A DNA stretch of 64,000 nucleotides from Streptomyces sp. AM 2-1-1 (GCF_029167645.1 NZ_CP119147.1:1426001-1490000); one strand, 5' to 3'. Positions 41,177 through 49,799 are shown, counted from the first letter of the stretch. The notes: generated by a model from the sequence alone, not told the origin. A program made the numbers and translations.

Positions 41177-42298
41177 ATGACCGAAACCCTGAATGGCGCT
41201 ATTGACGCCGGTGGCGACGACGAGGCCGACCGCGAGGCGGTCGAGCATGAGCGGGCCAAGATGCGGGAGTTCATCAAGGGTTTGAGCCCGGACGACATCA
41301 AGTCGGGCGGATGGTTCAGCAAACTCATGGCCCACGCCATGAGTTCGTACACCGAGAAGGTCGACTGGTCGTATTTCCAGCAGCGCTACGAAGGCGTTCC
41401 CCCGGACGCTGTCGTCGACCAGCGAATCAAGATGGCGGCTCGGTACGCCGCCCTCGAAGGAGGACTCTCCGCCGGCGCCTACACGGCGGCCGTCGCCGCC
41501 ACCATCGGGAGCCTGGGCGGTGCGTCACCGGCGACCGTCCCGGCCGCCGTCGCGACCATGATGGTCGATGTCACGTTTATCAGCCAGCTGCAACTGCGCC
41601 TGGCCTACGACATATCGGTCCTCTACCGTGTCCCGCTCGATCTCTCCGACCCCGAGGACATGTGGAAGCTCATCCGTGTCGCCTTCACGATCAAGAGCGG
41701 GGAGGTGGCCCAGAAGGGCGTGGTCAAGGTGGTCCCGGCCATGATGCGACCGTTGATCAAGCGCTTCTACTCTAAAGCTGTGTTGAGCGCAGGAAGGAGT
41801 CTTCCCTTCGTCGGCAAGTTCCTTCTGCAGCGCAACGTCATCAAGATCGGCATACCCGTCGTCGGCGTACCTCTCGCGGTGGTACTGAATCGCTACACGA
41901 CACTGCTTGCGGGGCGGCACGCGCAGGCCGTCTTCCGGAACGAAGCTCGTGTGATCGAAATCGCCGGGCGCCTCAGTGAGAGGAGCCGCCACCCGCAGCT
42001 GATGCTGTGGGTCGCGTGGCTCGTCATCGCTGCGAACCAGAAGATCGCCGACGACGAGGCCTTGCTGATGCGACACCTGGTGAGGCTGGTCCGGGAACGG
42101 CATCAGGTCGTCGACGAACGGCTTGCCCACCTTGTCGACCTCGATCCCGACGAGGTCTGGAGCCGCCTGGACGCCGAGCCGGGAGATCTGAGCGACCTCG
42201 TGGAGGTGGCCGACCGAGTGGCCGCGGTGGACGGCGCCGTCAACGCACGTGAGAAGGCCGTCATCTCCGATCTGCGGGACCGCTGCCGTCGGGTTTGA
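41177..42298 (+). CDS. EcsC-like protein with TerB-like C-terminal domain
   Basis: A 373-residue protein. The middle (about residues 70-250) has two long hydrophobic glycine/alanine-rich helices (GGLSAGAYTAAVAATIGSL) like EcsC-family membrane-associated proteins. The C-terminal 100 residues are a helical TerB-like module with two DxE-type motifs (NQKIADDEALLM and VDGAVNAREKAVI). ATG 41177 follows AGGAGGA. Codons such as TCT AAA and TTT ATC are unusual for the surroundings, suggesting recent acquisition. Function unknown; TerB modules occur in stress and phage-resistance contexts. Confidence 0.7.
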   Translation: MTETLNGAIDAGGDDEADREAVEHERAKMREFIKGLSPDDIKSGGWFSKLMAHAMSSYTEKVDWSYFQQRYEGVPPDAVVDQRIKMAARYAALEGGLSAGAYTAAVAATIGSLGGASPATVPAAVATMMVDVTFISQLQLRLAYDISVLYRVPLDLSDPEDMWKLIRVAFTIKSGEVAQKGVVKVVPAMMRPLIKRFYSKAVLSAGRSLPFVGKFLLQRNVIKIGIPVVGVPLAVVLNRYTTLLAGRHAQAVFRNEARVIEIAGRLSERSRHPQLMLWVAWLVIAANQKIADDEALLMRHLVRLVRERHQVVDERLAHLVDLDPDEVWSRLDAEPGDLSDLVEVADRVAAVDGAVNAREKAVISDLRDRCRRV

Positions 42299-42354
42299 CA
42301 CGCCCTCGGGGCTTCGCCCGCAAGAAAGACGGCTCCATGAGAGCCGGAGAGCGG

Positions 42355-42380
42355 CCGCCGGAGGTGAACCTCTCCGGCGG
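42355..42380 (+). terminator. Terminator after EcsC-like gene
   Basis: CCGCCGGAGGT and ACCTCTCCGGCGG pair with a two-base bulge around a GA loop, 57 nt after the stop. It also faces the end of the leftward exporter gene. Confidence 0.6.
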
Positions 42381-42520
42381 ACCACTGCCCACCGCGCTCC
42401 CCCCCGGCCCTCTTCACGCGTTCAACTCCTCCAGCGGCTGGCCGGTGGCCCGCGTCCTCGCGGTGTGCTCCCACGCAATGGCAGCGGAGCAGCCATCGGC
42501 CCCGCGGGGCCGAGCCGGTC

Positions 42521-43441
42521 TCAGCGCTCCCGTGTCAGGGCGGCCGGGCGTCCGGACGGGTCCCCGGGCCGAGGGGCCCGGCGGACGCGCAGGGCGCGGG
42601 TGCGGGGGCGGCCGAGCAGGACGGCCGCGAGGATCAGCGCCATCCCGGCGAGCTGCCGGCCGGTGAGGCTCTCCGCCGCCAGCACCGTGCCGAGCAGGAC
42701 GCCGGTCACCGGGTTGAGGAGGCCGACCAGGCCGACCGTGGCGGCGGGCAGCAGGCGCAGGGCGGCGAACCATGCGAGGAAGGCGAGGGCGGTGGCGACC
42801 ACGGTGACGTACCCGAAGGCCAGGAGTGCCCCGGGATCCAGCGGTGGGGGCCCTCCCTCGAACGCCGCCGCCGCCGCGGTCAGGAGCACTCCGCCGAAGC
42901 AGAGCTGCCAGGCGGTGGTGGCGAGGACCCCGGCGCCGGAACTCCAGCGCTGGGAGAGCACGTACCCGAGGGACGAGACCAGCATGGCCGCGACCGACGC
43001 GATCAGGCCGCCGGCCCCGCTTCCGCCCGAACCGCCCCACATCATCAGCGCCACTCCCGAGAGGCCGGCCACACCTCCCGCCAGATGGGCGGCGCGGGGG
43101 CGCTGGGCGAGCAGGACCCAGGCGGTCACCGTCATGACCAGCGGGGAGAGCGCCATCACCATCGACGCGGTGCTGGTGGCCAGCCGCTGCGCGGCGATGT
43201 AGACCAGCACGAAGAAGGCGCTGGTGTTCAGCAGTCCCAGTACGGCGGACCGCCACCACCAGACGCCCTTCGGCCTGGCCCGGGCGAGAGAGAGCAGGAG
43301 GCACCCGGCCGGCAGGGCGCGCAGCGCGGCTCCCCAGAGCGGATACCCGGCTGGGAGGTAGTGGCGGGTGACGTAGTAGGTGGTGCCCCAGGCCACCGGT
43401 GCCACCGCGGCGGTGACGATCCCCCGTTTATTTGCTTCCAT
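42521..43441 (-). CDS. EamA/DMT-family exporter
   Basis: A 306-residue transporter of the drug/metabolite superfamily with ten helices in two EamA repeats. The first starts AAVAPVAWGTTYYVTRHYLP, a common EamA N-terminus, and the second starts near residue 150. The C-terminus is Arg-rich. Probably exports a small metabolite or drug. Two ATG codons, 43441 and 43462, both lie inside identical palindromes; I prefer 43441. Divergent from a MarR gene 46 bp away, which probably controls it. Confidence 0.82.
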   Translation of the reverse strand: MEANKRGIVTAAVAPVAWGTTYYVTRHYLPAGYPLWGAALRALPAGCLLLSLARARPKGVWWWRSAVLGLLNTSAFFVLVYIAAQRLATSTASMVMALSPLVMTVTAWVLLAQRPRAAHLAGGVAGLSGVALMMWGGSGGSGAGGLIASVAAMLVSSLGYVLSQRWSSGAGVLATTAWQLCFGGVLLTAAAAAFEGGPPPLDPGALLAFGYVTVVATALAFLAWFAALRLLPAATVGLVGLLNPVTGVLLGTVLAAESLTGRQLAGMALILAAVLLGRPRTRALRVRRAPRPGDPSGRPAALTRER

Positions 43442-43467
43442 GGAAGGTACATTAGCTTCCATGGAAG
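43435..43467. promoter_or_regulatory. Twin operators for the MarR regulator
   Basis: CTTCCATGGAAG, a perfect 12-bp palindrome, occurs at 43435-43446 and 43456-43467. Centres are 21 bp apart, two helical turns. They overlap both candidate start codons of the exporter and lie just upstream of the MarR gene, so one dimer pair could block both directions. Confidence 0.8.
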
Positions 43468-43487
43468 ACACTGCATAGGGTGGGGCC

Positions 43488-44036
43488 ATGCAGGAGTCCC
43501 AGGAGCACCAGGAACCGCCGCTCGACCACGTGGCCCGCATCCAGGCCGCCTGGCGCCGCGAACGCCCCGACCTCGACGTCGGTCCGCAGGCCGTCATCGG
43601 CCGCCTGCACCGCATCGCCACCCTGCTCACCCGGGAGTTGTGCGTGGTGTACCAGCGATACGGCCTCAGCGAGGGCGAGTTCGACGTCCTCGCGGCGTTG
43701 CGCCGGGCCGGCGCCCCGTTCGAGCGGGCACCCGGGGAGCTGGCCGCGCACACCATGGTGACCACCGGTGCGATGACCAAGCGCATCGACCGGCTGGAGC
43801 GGTCGGGGCTGGTGACCCGGCGCCGGGGGGACGGGGACGGCCGGGGCCGGGTCGTCGCCCTCACCGTGCCGGGGCGTGAACTCATCGACCGGGCGTTCAC
43901 CGATCACATGCACAACGAGCAGCGCCTCCTCGGCACGATGCCGCCGGCGCGGGCCGACGAGCTGGAGGGCCTCCTGACCGCCTGGCTCGCCCGGCTGGAG
44001 GACCCGGGCGGCGACGCGTCCGACGTCGGGCGCTGA
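43488..44036 (+). CDS. MarR-family transcriptional regulator
   Basis: A 182-residue winged-helix protein. The DNA-binding region has LSEGEFDVLAALRR, a recognition helix in MVTTGAMTKRIDRLERSGLV and the wing RRRGDGDGRGRVV. The N-terminal HRIATLLTRELCVVY is the dimer helix. It should respond to a small ligand and control the divergent exporter through the twin operators. ATG 43488 follows GGTGGGG. Confidence 0.88.
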   Translation: MQESQEHQEPPLDHVARIQAAWRRERPDLDVGPQAVIGRLHRIATLLTRELCVVYQRYGLSEGEFDVLAALRRAGAPFERAPGELAAHTMVTTGAMTKRIDRLERSGLVTRRRGDGDGRGRVVALTVPGRELIDRAFTDHMHNEQRLLGTMPPARADELEGLLTAWLARLEDPGGDASDVGR

Positions 44037-44520
44037 GACCCGACCGGTGGGACCGCCGGTCGGCCCACGGGTCGCGTGGGCTCCGTACGACACGGGTCGC
44101 GTGCCGGACGTTCCCGACACGGCGCCACGTGCCGGGACTTCGGTACCGAGCCGTACGACCCCGTGGACACGGCGGCCCGTGCCGGGGAGCGGGCGCAGTC
44201 GCGCGGCCAGGACTCCCCCGGGCCGCCGGCGCACCGCGGAAGTCGGGCAGCCGGAGGAGTGCGCGGGCGGCCTCCCGGGCGGCCGCCGTCCGGTCCGGGC
44301 CGCCGCACACGACGGCCGGCACGCACCCGCGGGCGGGGAGCCCTCCTACCAGGCTTTTTGACTGTTCCTCAGCGCGCCGCACCGCCCGGCGCACGCTCGT
44401 TGTCACGGAGACCCGGGGAGACGCGCGCGAGGCGCGTGGAGGGAGGTACGGTCGTGCCGTGCGGGCAACCGGTCACGCCCCGGCCAACTGCACCCTTTGA
44501 AGCGCGAGTAGGAGATTCTG
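44037..44520. other. Intergenic region, 484 bp, no supported gene
   Basis: No gene is supported. The frames have no ribosome sites or recognisable motif. The segment holds the upstream region of the next gene. A short AT-rich patch (GCTTTTTGACTGTTCC) near 44352-44367 may include promoter elements. Confidence 0.45.
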
Positions 44521-45309
44521 ATGGCCACTGACGACGTCGAGTTCCGCAAGCAGATCCGTGCCGACATACCCCACTCCGCGCGGGTGTGGAACGCGTGGCT
44601 GGGCGGTAAGGACAACTATCCCGTCGACCGCGAGCTGGCGGACGCGGTCACCGCCGCCTACCCGGCGATGGCCGCCATCGCGCAGGCGTCGCGCGCCTTC
44701 CAGGCCCGGGCGATACGTCACCTCGGCTCGCTGGGCGTCCGCCAGTTCCTGGACGTCGGCACGGGGCTGCCGGTGGAGAACAGCACCCACCAGGTCGCGC
44801 AGTCCATCGATCCGACGTCGCGGATCGTCTACGTGGACAACGACCCCATCGTCCTGGTCCACGCCGCCGCACTGCTGACCAGCTCGCCCGAGGGCGCCAC
44901 GGCGTTCGTGGACGAGGACCTCACGAACACCGATGCCGTGGTGGACGAGGCGGAGAAGACCCTGGACCTCTCCCAGCCGGTGGCCGTGCTCCTGCTGTCG
45001 ACCCTCGGGCACCTGCTCCCGGAGGACGGGATCAAGGTGGTCCAGTCGTACATGTCCCGCATGCCGTCGGGCAGTTACCTGGTCATCTGCGACACCGTCA
45101 AGACCCCGGCCACGCTCGCGGCCCAGGACGCGTACGACTCGGGCGACAACCCGCCCTACCTGGTGCGCGAGCCCGAGGAGATCACCGGCTGCGCCGAAGG
45201 GCTGGAGCTGCTCGACCCGGGGTTCCTCTCCATCACGTACTGGCGCCCGGAGGGCGAGCCCGAGGGCCCCGGCGTCGACCAGTGGGGTCTCGTCGCCCGT
45301 AAGCCCTGA
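44521..45309 (+). CDS. SAM-dependent methyltransferase, PF04672 (DUF574) family
   Basis: A 262-residue methyltransferase of the large streptomycete PF04672 family. The hallmark start IPHSARVWNAWLGGKDNYPVDR is present, followed by the SAM motif FLDVGTGLPVENS and VYVDNDPIVLVHA. Substrate unknown; these proteins occur in many paralogues, often regulated by development. ATG 44521 follows AGGAGATT. The convergent lipase gene lies beyond a shared terminator. Confidence 0.88.
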   Translation: MATDDVEFRKQIRADIPHSARVWNAWLGGKDNYPVDRELADAVTAAYPAMAAIAQASRAFQARAIRHLGSLGVRQFLDVGTGLPVENSTHQVAQSIDPTSRIVYVDNDPIVLVHAAALLTSSPEGATAFVDEDLTNTDAVVDEAEKTLDLSQPVAVLLLSTLGHLLPEDGIKVVQSYMSRMPSGSYLVICDTVKTPATLAAQDAYDSGDNPPYLVREPEEITGCAEGLELLDPGFLSITYWRPEGEPEGPGVDQWGLVARKP

Positions 45310-45344
45310 CGCTCCTCGCGCGGCCCGGCCGCGTCTACGGCACA

Positions 45345-45379
45345 CCGAGGGTCCCTCCGCACGGGCGGGGGACCCTCGG
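45345..45379. terminator. Bidirectional terminator between methyltransferase and lipase
   Basis: CCGAGGGTCCC (45345-45355) and GGGACCCTCGG (45369-45379) form a perfect 11-bp stem. It begins 35 nt after the methyltransferase stop and lies 60 nt from the end of the leftward lipase gene. Confidence 0.8.
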
Positions 45380-45439
45380 CGCCTCCGGCCGCGGTCAGGG
45401 CCGGGGCCGGGGTCAGGGGGCAGGCCTGCGGGGGCGGGG

Positions 45440-46855
45440 TCAGGGCTGCAGGGGCATGGTCCAGCAGTTGGACCCCGCGGACTTGCCGGCGAGCCGGTCG
45501 GTCAGCCAGGAGATGGCGTCGCCCTGGTCGGTGAGGAGCGGGACCAGGTGGTTGGTGACGATCTTGTCCCCGAGGTTGGGGAGGACGATGGCGTCGTAGG
45601 TGACGTTCGCGCCCTTCTTGCACCAGTCGACGGCGAGTTGACGCGCCTGGGCGTGCGGCACGATGTCGTCCTGGATGCCGGTGGCCACCCGTACCGGGGT
45701 GGTGGGCTTGAGGGTGCCGATGCGCTGCGCGTCGAGCGTGGCCTTGAGCTGCGGAATCGTGTCGACCAGCTGGCTGAGGCTCTTGCCGCTGGTCGTCCAG
45801 GAGCTGCTCTTCCTGAAGCCGTAGCCGAAGAGCGCGTCACCGATGCACATCGTCGAGAGGTCGGCGAGGGCCGCCTTGCCCGCCGCGTTGATCTGGGCGT
45901 CCGCGAGGGGCCGGAGGGACGGGTCGGTCTGCAGGAAGCCGTTGAGGGACCATCCCAGCGCCCCGGCCAGGGCGCTGCCGTCGATCCCCTTGAGGGTGGC
46001 GGCCAGGTCGGCCGGGGGTGCGCCGACGTAGGCACCGGCCAGCTTGACGTCCGGCGCGTAGGTGGGCTGGAGCTCGGCGGCCGAGGCGCTGGCGCCGCCG
46101 CCCTGGCTGTAGCCGTACAGCCCCACCGGAGAGGCGGCGGTGACGGACGCGCCGCTGACACCGCGTGCCGCGCGGGCGGCGTCGAGGAGCGCGTGGCCGC
46201 CGTCCACCCGGCTGACGTAGGTGTGCAGCCGGTCGGTGGCGCCGAGGCCCGCGTAGTCGGTGACGACGACGGCCGTACCGGCGGCCAGCAGCCGGTAGAT
46301 GGAGAGGTCCTCGTAACCGACCGACACCGTCTCCCCGTTGAGGGTGAGCGGGTTCTGGAGGCCCAGCGAGGCCGCGCACTGGTCGCCCTGCCCCATCGTG
46401 CCGGGCGCCAGGGCGACGAGCGGACGCGGTCCGCTCCCCTTCCACGTCGCCGCCGGCTCGATGTAGGCGCCGGTCACGGCCACCGGGAGGCCGTTGGAGT
46501 CGGTGGACTTGTACATCAGCCGGGTCGCCTTGCCGGGCAGCGGGCCGCCCAGGCTGGGCAGGCTCAGCGCCAGCGGGAGCGGCTCGGTGCGCACCAGCGC
46601 GCCGTCCGCCGCCGGCAGGGCCTGGGGCGGGGTGTAGAAGGCGGGGATCTCCACGCCCCGGGAGACCACCGGAGCCGCGGCGGCCGCCGCGGGAAGCGTC
46701 TGGGCGCCCACGACGGCCGCGGCGGCGACGCCCGCCGCCAGCAGACGCCGGGCGATCATCCCCGCGTTCCGGGGCCGGGCCGGCGCGGCGGTCCGCCCGC
46801 GGCCCGACGCCGCGACGGAGGGACGAGGGGGACGAGCACTGCTGGGCAGTTTCAC
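45440..46855 (-). CDS. Secreted lipase (LIP family alpha/beta hydrolase)
   Basis: A 471-residue exported hydrolase. Residues 1-62 form a long basic N-terminus ending in a hydrophobic segment (MIARRLLAAGVAAAAVVG) and an Ala-rich cleavage site. The nucleophile elbow is GLYGYSQGGGAS near residue 245. The acid is likely in ATGIQDDIVP and the base in TNHLVPLL near the C-terminus. It matches secretory lipases (PF03583). GTG 46855 is 8 nt after AAGGAG; GTG 46864 is an alternative. A leftward promoter must lie in the 780-bp upstream region. Confidence 0.85.
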   Translation of the reverse strand: MKLPSSARPPRPSVAASGRGRTAAPARPRNAGMIARRLLAAGVAAAAVVGAQTLPAAAAAAPVVSRGVEIPAFYTPPQALPAADGALVRTEPLPLALSLPSLGGPLPGKATRLMYKSTDSNGLPVAVTGAYIEPAATWKGSGPRPLVALAPGTMGQGDQCAASLGLQNPLTLNGETVSVGYEDLSIYRLLAAGTAVVVTDYAGLGATDRLHTYVSRVDGGHALLDAARAARGVSGASVTAASPVGLYGYSQGGGASASAAELQPTYAPDVKLAGAYVGAPPADLAATLKGIDGSALAGALGWSLNGFLQTDPSLRPLADAQINAAGKAALADLSTMCIGDALFGYGFRKSSSWTTSGKSLSQLVDTIPQLKATLDAQRIGTLKPTTPVRVATGIQDDIVPHAQARQLAVDWCKKGANVTYDAIVLPNLGDKIVTNHLVPLLTDQGDAISWLTDRLAGKSAGSNCWTMPLQP

Positions 46856-47023
46856 GCGGCTCACTCCTTGGATCTGGGGGAAGGACGAGAGTTCGCTCCC
46901 GGTGGTGGTGCCGCGCCGGCGGTGCCCGCCCGTGGAGAACGTGCGCGCCGAGTGGCGCGCGACGGTACGGGGCGGGACGTGGCGGACGAGGCACCCGGGC
47001 CCTGATTCCGCACCGGGATGTGC

Positions 47024-47255
47024 GGGGTGTACGGGATGTGCTGCGGGTGCGGGTGGCGCGGGTTGCGGGTGGCACGGAAGGTGCGGGGGTGCGGTGCGCG
47101 AGGGTGAGGTGCGCCGGGGCTGAGATCGGCGTGCGCGCCGGGGTGGGGGCGGGACGTACGCGTCGGTGTCGCGGGTGCGGTGGGGGTGGTGGCACCTGCG
47201 CCGGTGTCGCGGGTGGGACGGGGCGGCGGCACGTGCGCCGGGGTGCGGGTGCGCT
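47024..47255. repeat. G/T-skewed low-complexity tract
   Basis: Reiterated GTGCGGG, GGTGTCGCGGGTG and GTGCGCCGGGGTG units without a regular period. Strong G+T skew on the plus strand is unlike adjacent coding DNA. Confidence 0.6.
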
Positions 47256-47343
47256 GGGCTTCGGTGCTCGGGACCGGGGCGCTCGGAACTGCCCCGGGCC
47301 GAGGCCTGGGCGACCCCGACGAGCCCTGGGAGAGGGTTGGTTA

Positions 47344-47389
47344 CTGACCAGTCAGGATGGAGAGTAGGACCGGGTGTCACTCAGTGACA
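47344..47389. promoter_or_regulatory. Two operator-like palindromes upstream of conservon 2
   Basis: TGTCACTCAGTGACA (47375-47389) is a perfect interrupted palindrome with 7-bp arms. CTGACCAGTCAG (47344-47355) is a near-palindrome with two mismatched centre positions. Both lie between the divergent lipase and the conservon; the regulator is unknown. Confidence 0.5.
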
Positions 47390-47577
47390 AGACGTCTGCA
47401 CATGCCGGATTCCGCCGCGCGCCGGGCAGCCCCGGGCTCACGTCCGAGGACCGCCCCGGCGGCGCCCCGGGCGGAGCGAGGGCCGGTCGCCGCACACGGA
47501 TCGCGCCCGACGGGGTCACGAGTGCGACAAGTCGCCCTTTTGGTGCCCACCTTGACGATCTTTCTCCCGCACTCCCC

Positions 47578-47605
47578 TTGGAAATCAATCCGGTTGGTCT
47601 AGGCT
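47578..47605 (+). promoter_or_regulatory. Candidate promoter of conservon 2
   Basis: TTGGAA (47578-47583) and TAGGCT (47600-47605) with a 16-nt spacer. It is placed properly to transcribe the leader ORF 47639-47713 and the conservon. Confidence 0.5.
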
Positions 47606-47638
47606 CTGCTTGCCTTCGATCTCGCAAGGGAGTTCGAC

Positions 47639-47713
47639 GTGTTCTGGAAGGGTTCGCTCCTCGTGGCTGGCGCTGTGTTCTGCAAGGCGGTCGGGACGAG
47701 GTCGTCGTGGTGA
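47639..47713 (+). CDS. Leader peptide upstream of conservon 2 histidine kinase
   Basis: A 24-codon ORF from GTG 47639 to TGA 47713 with an excellent AAGGGAG site 6 nt upstream, better than that of the following gene. The peptide VFWKGSLLVAGAVFCKAV with a short polar end is hydrophobic enough to touch the membrane. Its stop codon overlaps the candidate starts of cvnA (GTGGTGA at 47707-47713), so ribosomes finishing the leader can restart there. It could be a coupling leader, a regulatory uORF or a small membrane peptide. No homologue is recognised. Confidence 0.55.
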   Translation: MFWKGSLLVAGAVFCKAVGTRSSW

Positions 47714-49356
47714 GCCCGCCCGACGACGGGGTGAAGCCGCCCGTGGCACGGGCGCCCCGGCAGGGGAAGAGGCCCGTACTCCGGCCCGCCGTGATCTGGC
47801 CGGCCGCCGGCGTGGTCGCGGCCGTCTGCGCGGTGTCGGCCCTGGCTCTCCCCGACGGCCGGGCGACGCGTTCGCTGGCGGCCGCCGGTGTCGCGGCCGC
47901 CGTTCTGCTGCTGGCCCCCCTGGTGCTGCTGGCCCGCACCCTCAAGGCCGAACGCGCGCAGCGCGCCCGGGTCACGGCGCTCGCCTCGGCACGCGACGCG
48001 GAGGTGGCGCACCTCGCCCGGGTGCGCGTACCCGCCATCGCCGAACTGCTGCGCACCGGAGCGCGGGTGGACGGGGCCCCGGGGCCGCTGCGCGCCCCAC
48101 ACGAGACCGGTGAGGAGTTCGCGCGGGCGCTGGACTCGGTGGCGCACGTGCTGGGCTCGGACGCGGCGGTGCACCGGGAACGTGCCCTGCGCGACTCGGT
48201 GATGGCCGCCTTCGAGTCGGTGGCCCGCACCATGCACGTGATGGCCACGGTCCAGCAGCAGGTGCTGGACCAGGTCGAGCGCTCCCTCGACGATCCCCGT
48301 CTCATGGCCGAGGTGATGAAGGCCGACCACGCGGCCTCGCAGATGACCCGCAAGGCGCAGACGCTGCTGGTGATGTGCGGCATCTGGCCCGCGCGCCGGG
48401 AGACCCGGCCGGTCTCGCTCTACGACTGCGTGCGCGGCGCGCAGTCGCGGATCGTGGAGTTCGGACGGATCGAGGTGCACGGCGGGCAGACCCTGTACGC
48501 GGCGCCTCCCGCGGCGGAGGGGCTGATGCACGCCATCGCCGAACTCCTGGAGAACGCAACGGTGTTCTCACCCTCCCGCTCCCAGGTCGTGGTCAGCGTC
48601 CGGGAGGTGGGCGCCGGCGCGGTCGTCGAGATCGACGACGCCGGGCTCGGCATGCCGCCGGACGTGCTGCAGCAGGCCCGCGACCAGCTCCACGACGATC
48701 TGGACCTGACCCGCCTGGGCGCGGTGCCCCGCCTCGGTCTCGCCTGTGTCGGGCGGTGGAGCCGCGAACTCGGCTTCAACGTGGAGCTGAGCGGGACCTC
48801 CGCGTACGGCGGGACCCGTGCCGTGATGTTCGTACCGTTCCGGCTGCTGACCGAACCGGTGGTCAAGGCTTCGGCGCACAGGCGGGCGGAGTCGTGGCCC
48901 GACGGGTCCACCGAGGGCCGGGGTCGCGACGGCGGTGCCGCCGAGCACGCACGGCCGGACGAACGCGACGGCATCCGTTACGGCGACCCGGACGGTGAAC
49001 GGGACGGCGGCCCCGCCCCGGCCCCCGGGACCGTCCCGCAGACGGCGGACCTCCCGCGGCGGCGCAGCCGGCGCGGACCGGTCCGCTCCCCGCAGGCCCC
49101 CGACGCCGCGGCTCCGACGGCCCGGCACGCGGCGCCGCAGGTGCGGCCCGAGGCCGATGCGGCGCCGCCGTGGACGCCGGAGGCGGCCCGCGCGTCGATC
49201 AGCAGCGTGGTGTCGGGCACCTTGCGCGGCCGTGCCGCGCTCGGTGCTGCCGGCACAGGCCCCGCACCGGCTTCCGACCGCCCCGCGGCGGCGGCGGCGG
49301 CCGATGAACCCCCCCTGCCCCATTCCCCTCACCAGCACCACGGAGGCCGGTCGTGA
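47707..49356 (+). CDS. Conservon 2 sensor histidine kinase CvnA
   Basis: A 549-residue membrane sensor. It has two close N-terminal helices (about residues 30-75) with only a short outside loop, in contrast to the large extracellular domain of conservon 1. A helical region follows, then a HATPase domain with AELLENATVFS and EIDDAGLGMP. Residues beyond 400 are disordered and Arg/Pro/Ala-rich. Start is GTG 47707 (or 47710), with GAGG upstream; it overlaps the leader ORF. The stop overlaps the GTG of cvnB by 4 nt. Confidence 0.82.
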   Translation: MVSPPDDGVKPPVARAPRQGKRPVLRPAVIWPAAGVVAAVCAVSALALPDGRATRSLAAAGVAAAVLLLAPLVLLARTLKAERAQRARVTALASARDAEVAHLARVRVPAIAELLRTGARVDGAPGPLRAPHETGEEFARALDSVAHVLGSDAAVHRERALRDSVMAAFESVARTMHVMATVQQQVLDQVERSLDDPRLMAEVMKADHAASQMTRKAQTLLVMCGIWPARRETRPVSLYDCVRGAQSRIVEFGRIEVHGGQTLYAAPPAAEGLMHAIAELLENATVFSPSRSQVVVSVREVGAGAVVEIDDAGLGMPPDVLQQARDQLHDDLDLTRLGAVPRLGLACVGRWSRELGFNVELSGTSAYGGTRAVMFVPFRLLTEPVVKASAHRRAESWPDGSTEGRGRDGGAAEHARPDERDGIRYGDPDGERDGGPAPAPGTVPQTADLPRRRSRRGPVRSPQAPDAAAPTARHAAPQVRPEADAAPPWTPEAARASISSVVSGTLRGRAALGAAGTGPAPASDRPAAAAAADEPPLPHSPHQHHGGRS

Positions 49357-49799
49357 CCGGAACCATCACTCGACTTCCCGACCTGGGCTGGATGCTCCGC
49401 CCCCTCACCGAGATCCCCGGCGTCCGGCACGCCGTGGTCGTCTCCGAGGACGGCCTGCGGCTCGGACACGCGTCCGCCGAGAACCTCAAGGGCCCGGTGT
49501 CGGGCCTCAGCGTCGCCGAGGCGGAGTCGCTCTCGGCGGCCTGCGCGGCGATGACCATGACGGGTCGTTCCACGACCACGCTCCTGTTCGGCTCCGGTGT
49601 GGGGCTGCGACAGCTGATGCTCGAGTCCGACCAGGGGTTCGTGCTCTTCACCCATGCCGGGGTCGGCGCGCACCTGGGCGTCGCCACCGATCTGGAGGCG
49701 GATGTCGGGCTCGTGGCACAGCAAATGCAGCTGCTGGTGGCGAAGATCGGCGCGCACCTGAGCAGTCTGCCGCGGGATCAGGCCACCGCGTCGTCATGA
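49353..49799 (+). CDS. Conservon 2 roadblock/LC7 protein CvnB
   Basis: A 148-residue roadblock/LC7 protein with LPDLGWMLRPLTEIPGVRHA and VSEDGLRLGHASA, typical of CvnB, which ties the sensor to the GTPase. GTG start overlaps the cvnA stop, and its own stop overlaps the ATG of cvnC (ATGA), giving coupled translation. Confidence 0.88.
   Translation: MTGTITRLPDLGWMLRPLTEIPGVRHAVVVSEDGLRLGHASAENLKGPVSGLSVAEAESLSAACAAMTMTGRSTTTLLFGSGVGLRQLMLESDQGFVLFTHAGVGAHLGVATDLEADVGLVAQQMQLLVAKIGAHLSSLPRDQATASS

Larger units (their letters stand above)
46856..47577. other. Long intergenic region between lipase and conservon 2
   Basis: About 720 bp without a supported gene. It contains a G/T-skewed low-complexity tract (47024-47255) and a region of regulatory palindromes (47344-47389). 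Frames crossing it (for example a leftward one to 47380) lack ribosome sites or family sequence. Confidence 0.5.

Noticed and set aside
40566..41180. 204-codon plus-strand ORF and several overlapping minus-strand ORFs
   Set aside because: No ribosome site, no family motifs and heavily Arg/Pro-rich products; also the plus frame overlaps the start of a well-supported gene.
43897..44406. 169-codon minus-strand ORF after the MarR gene
   Set aside because: No motif or ribosome site; its first part is antisense to the MarR gene and its composition is that of a shadow frame.
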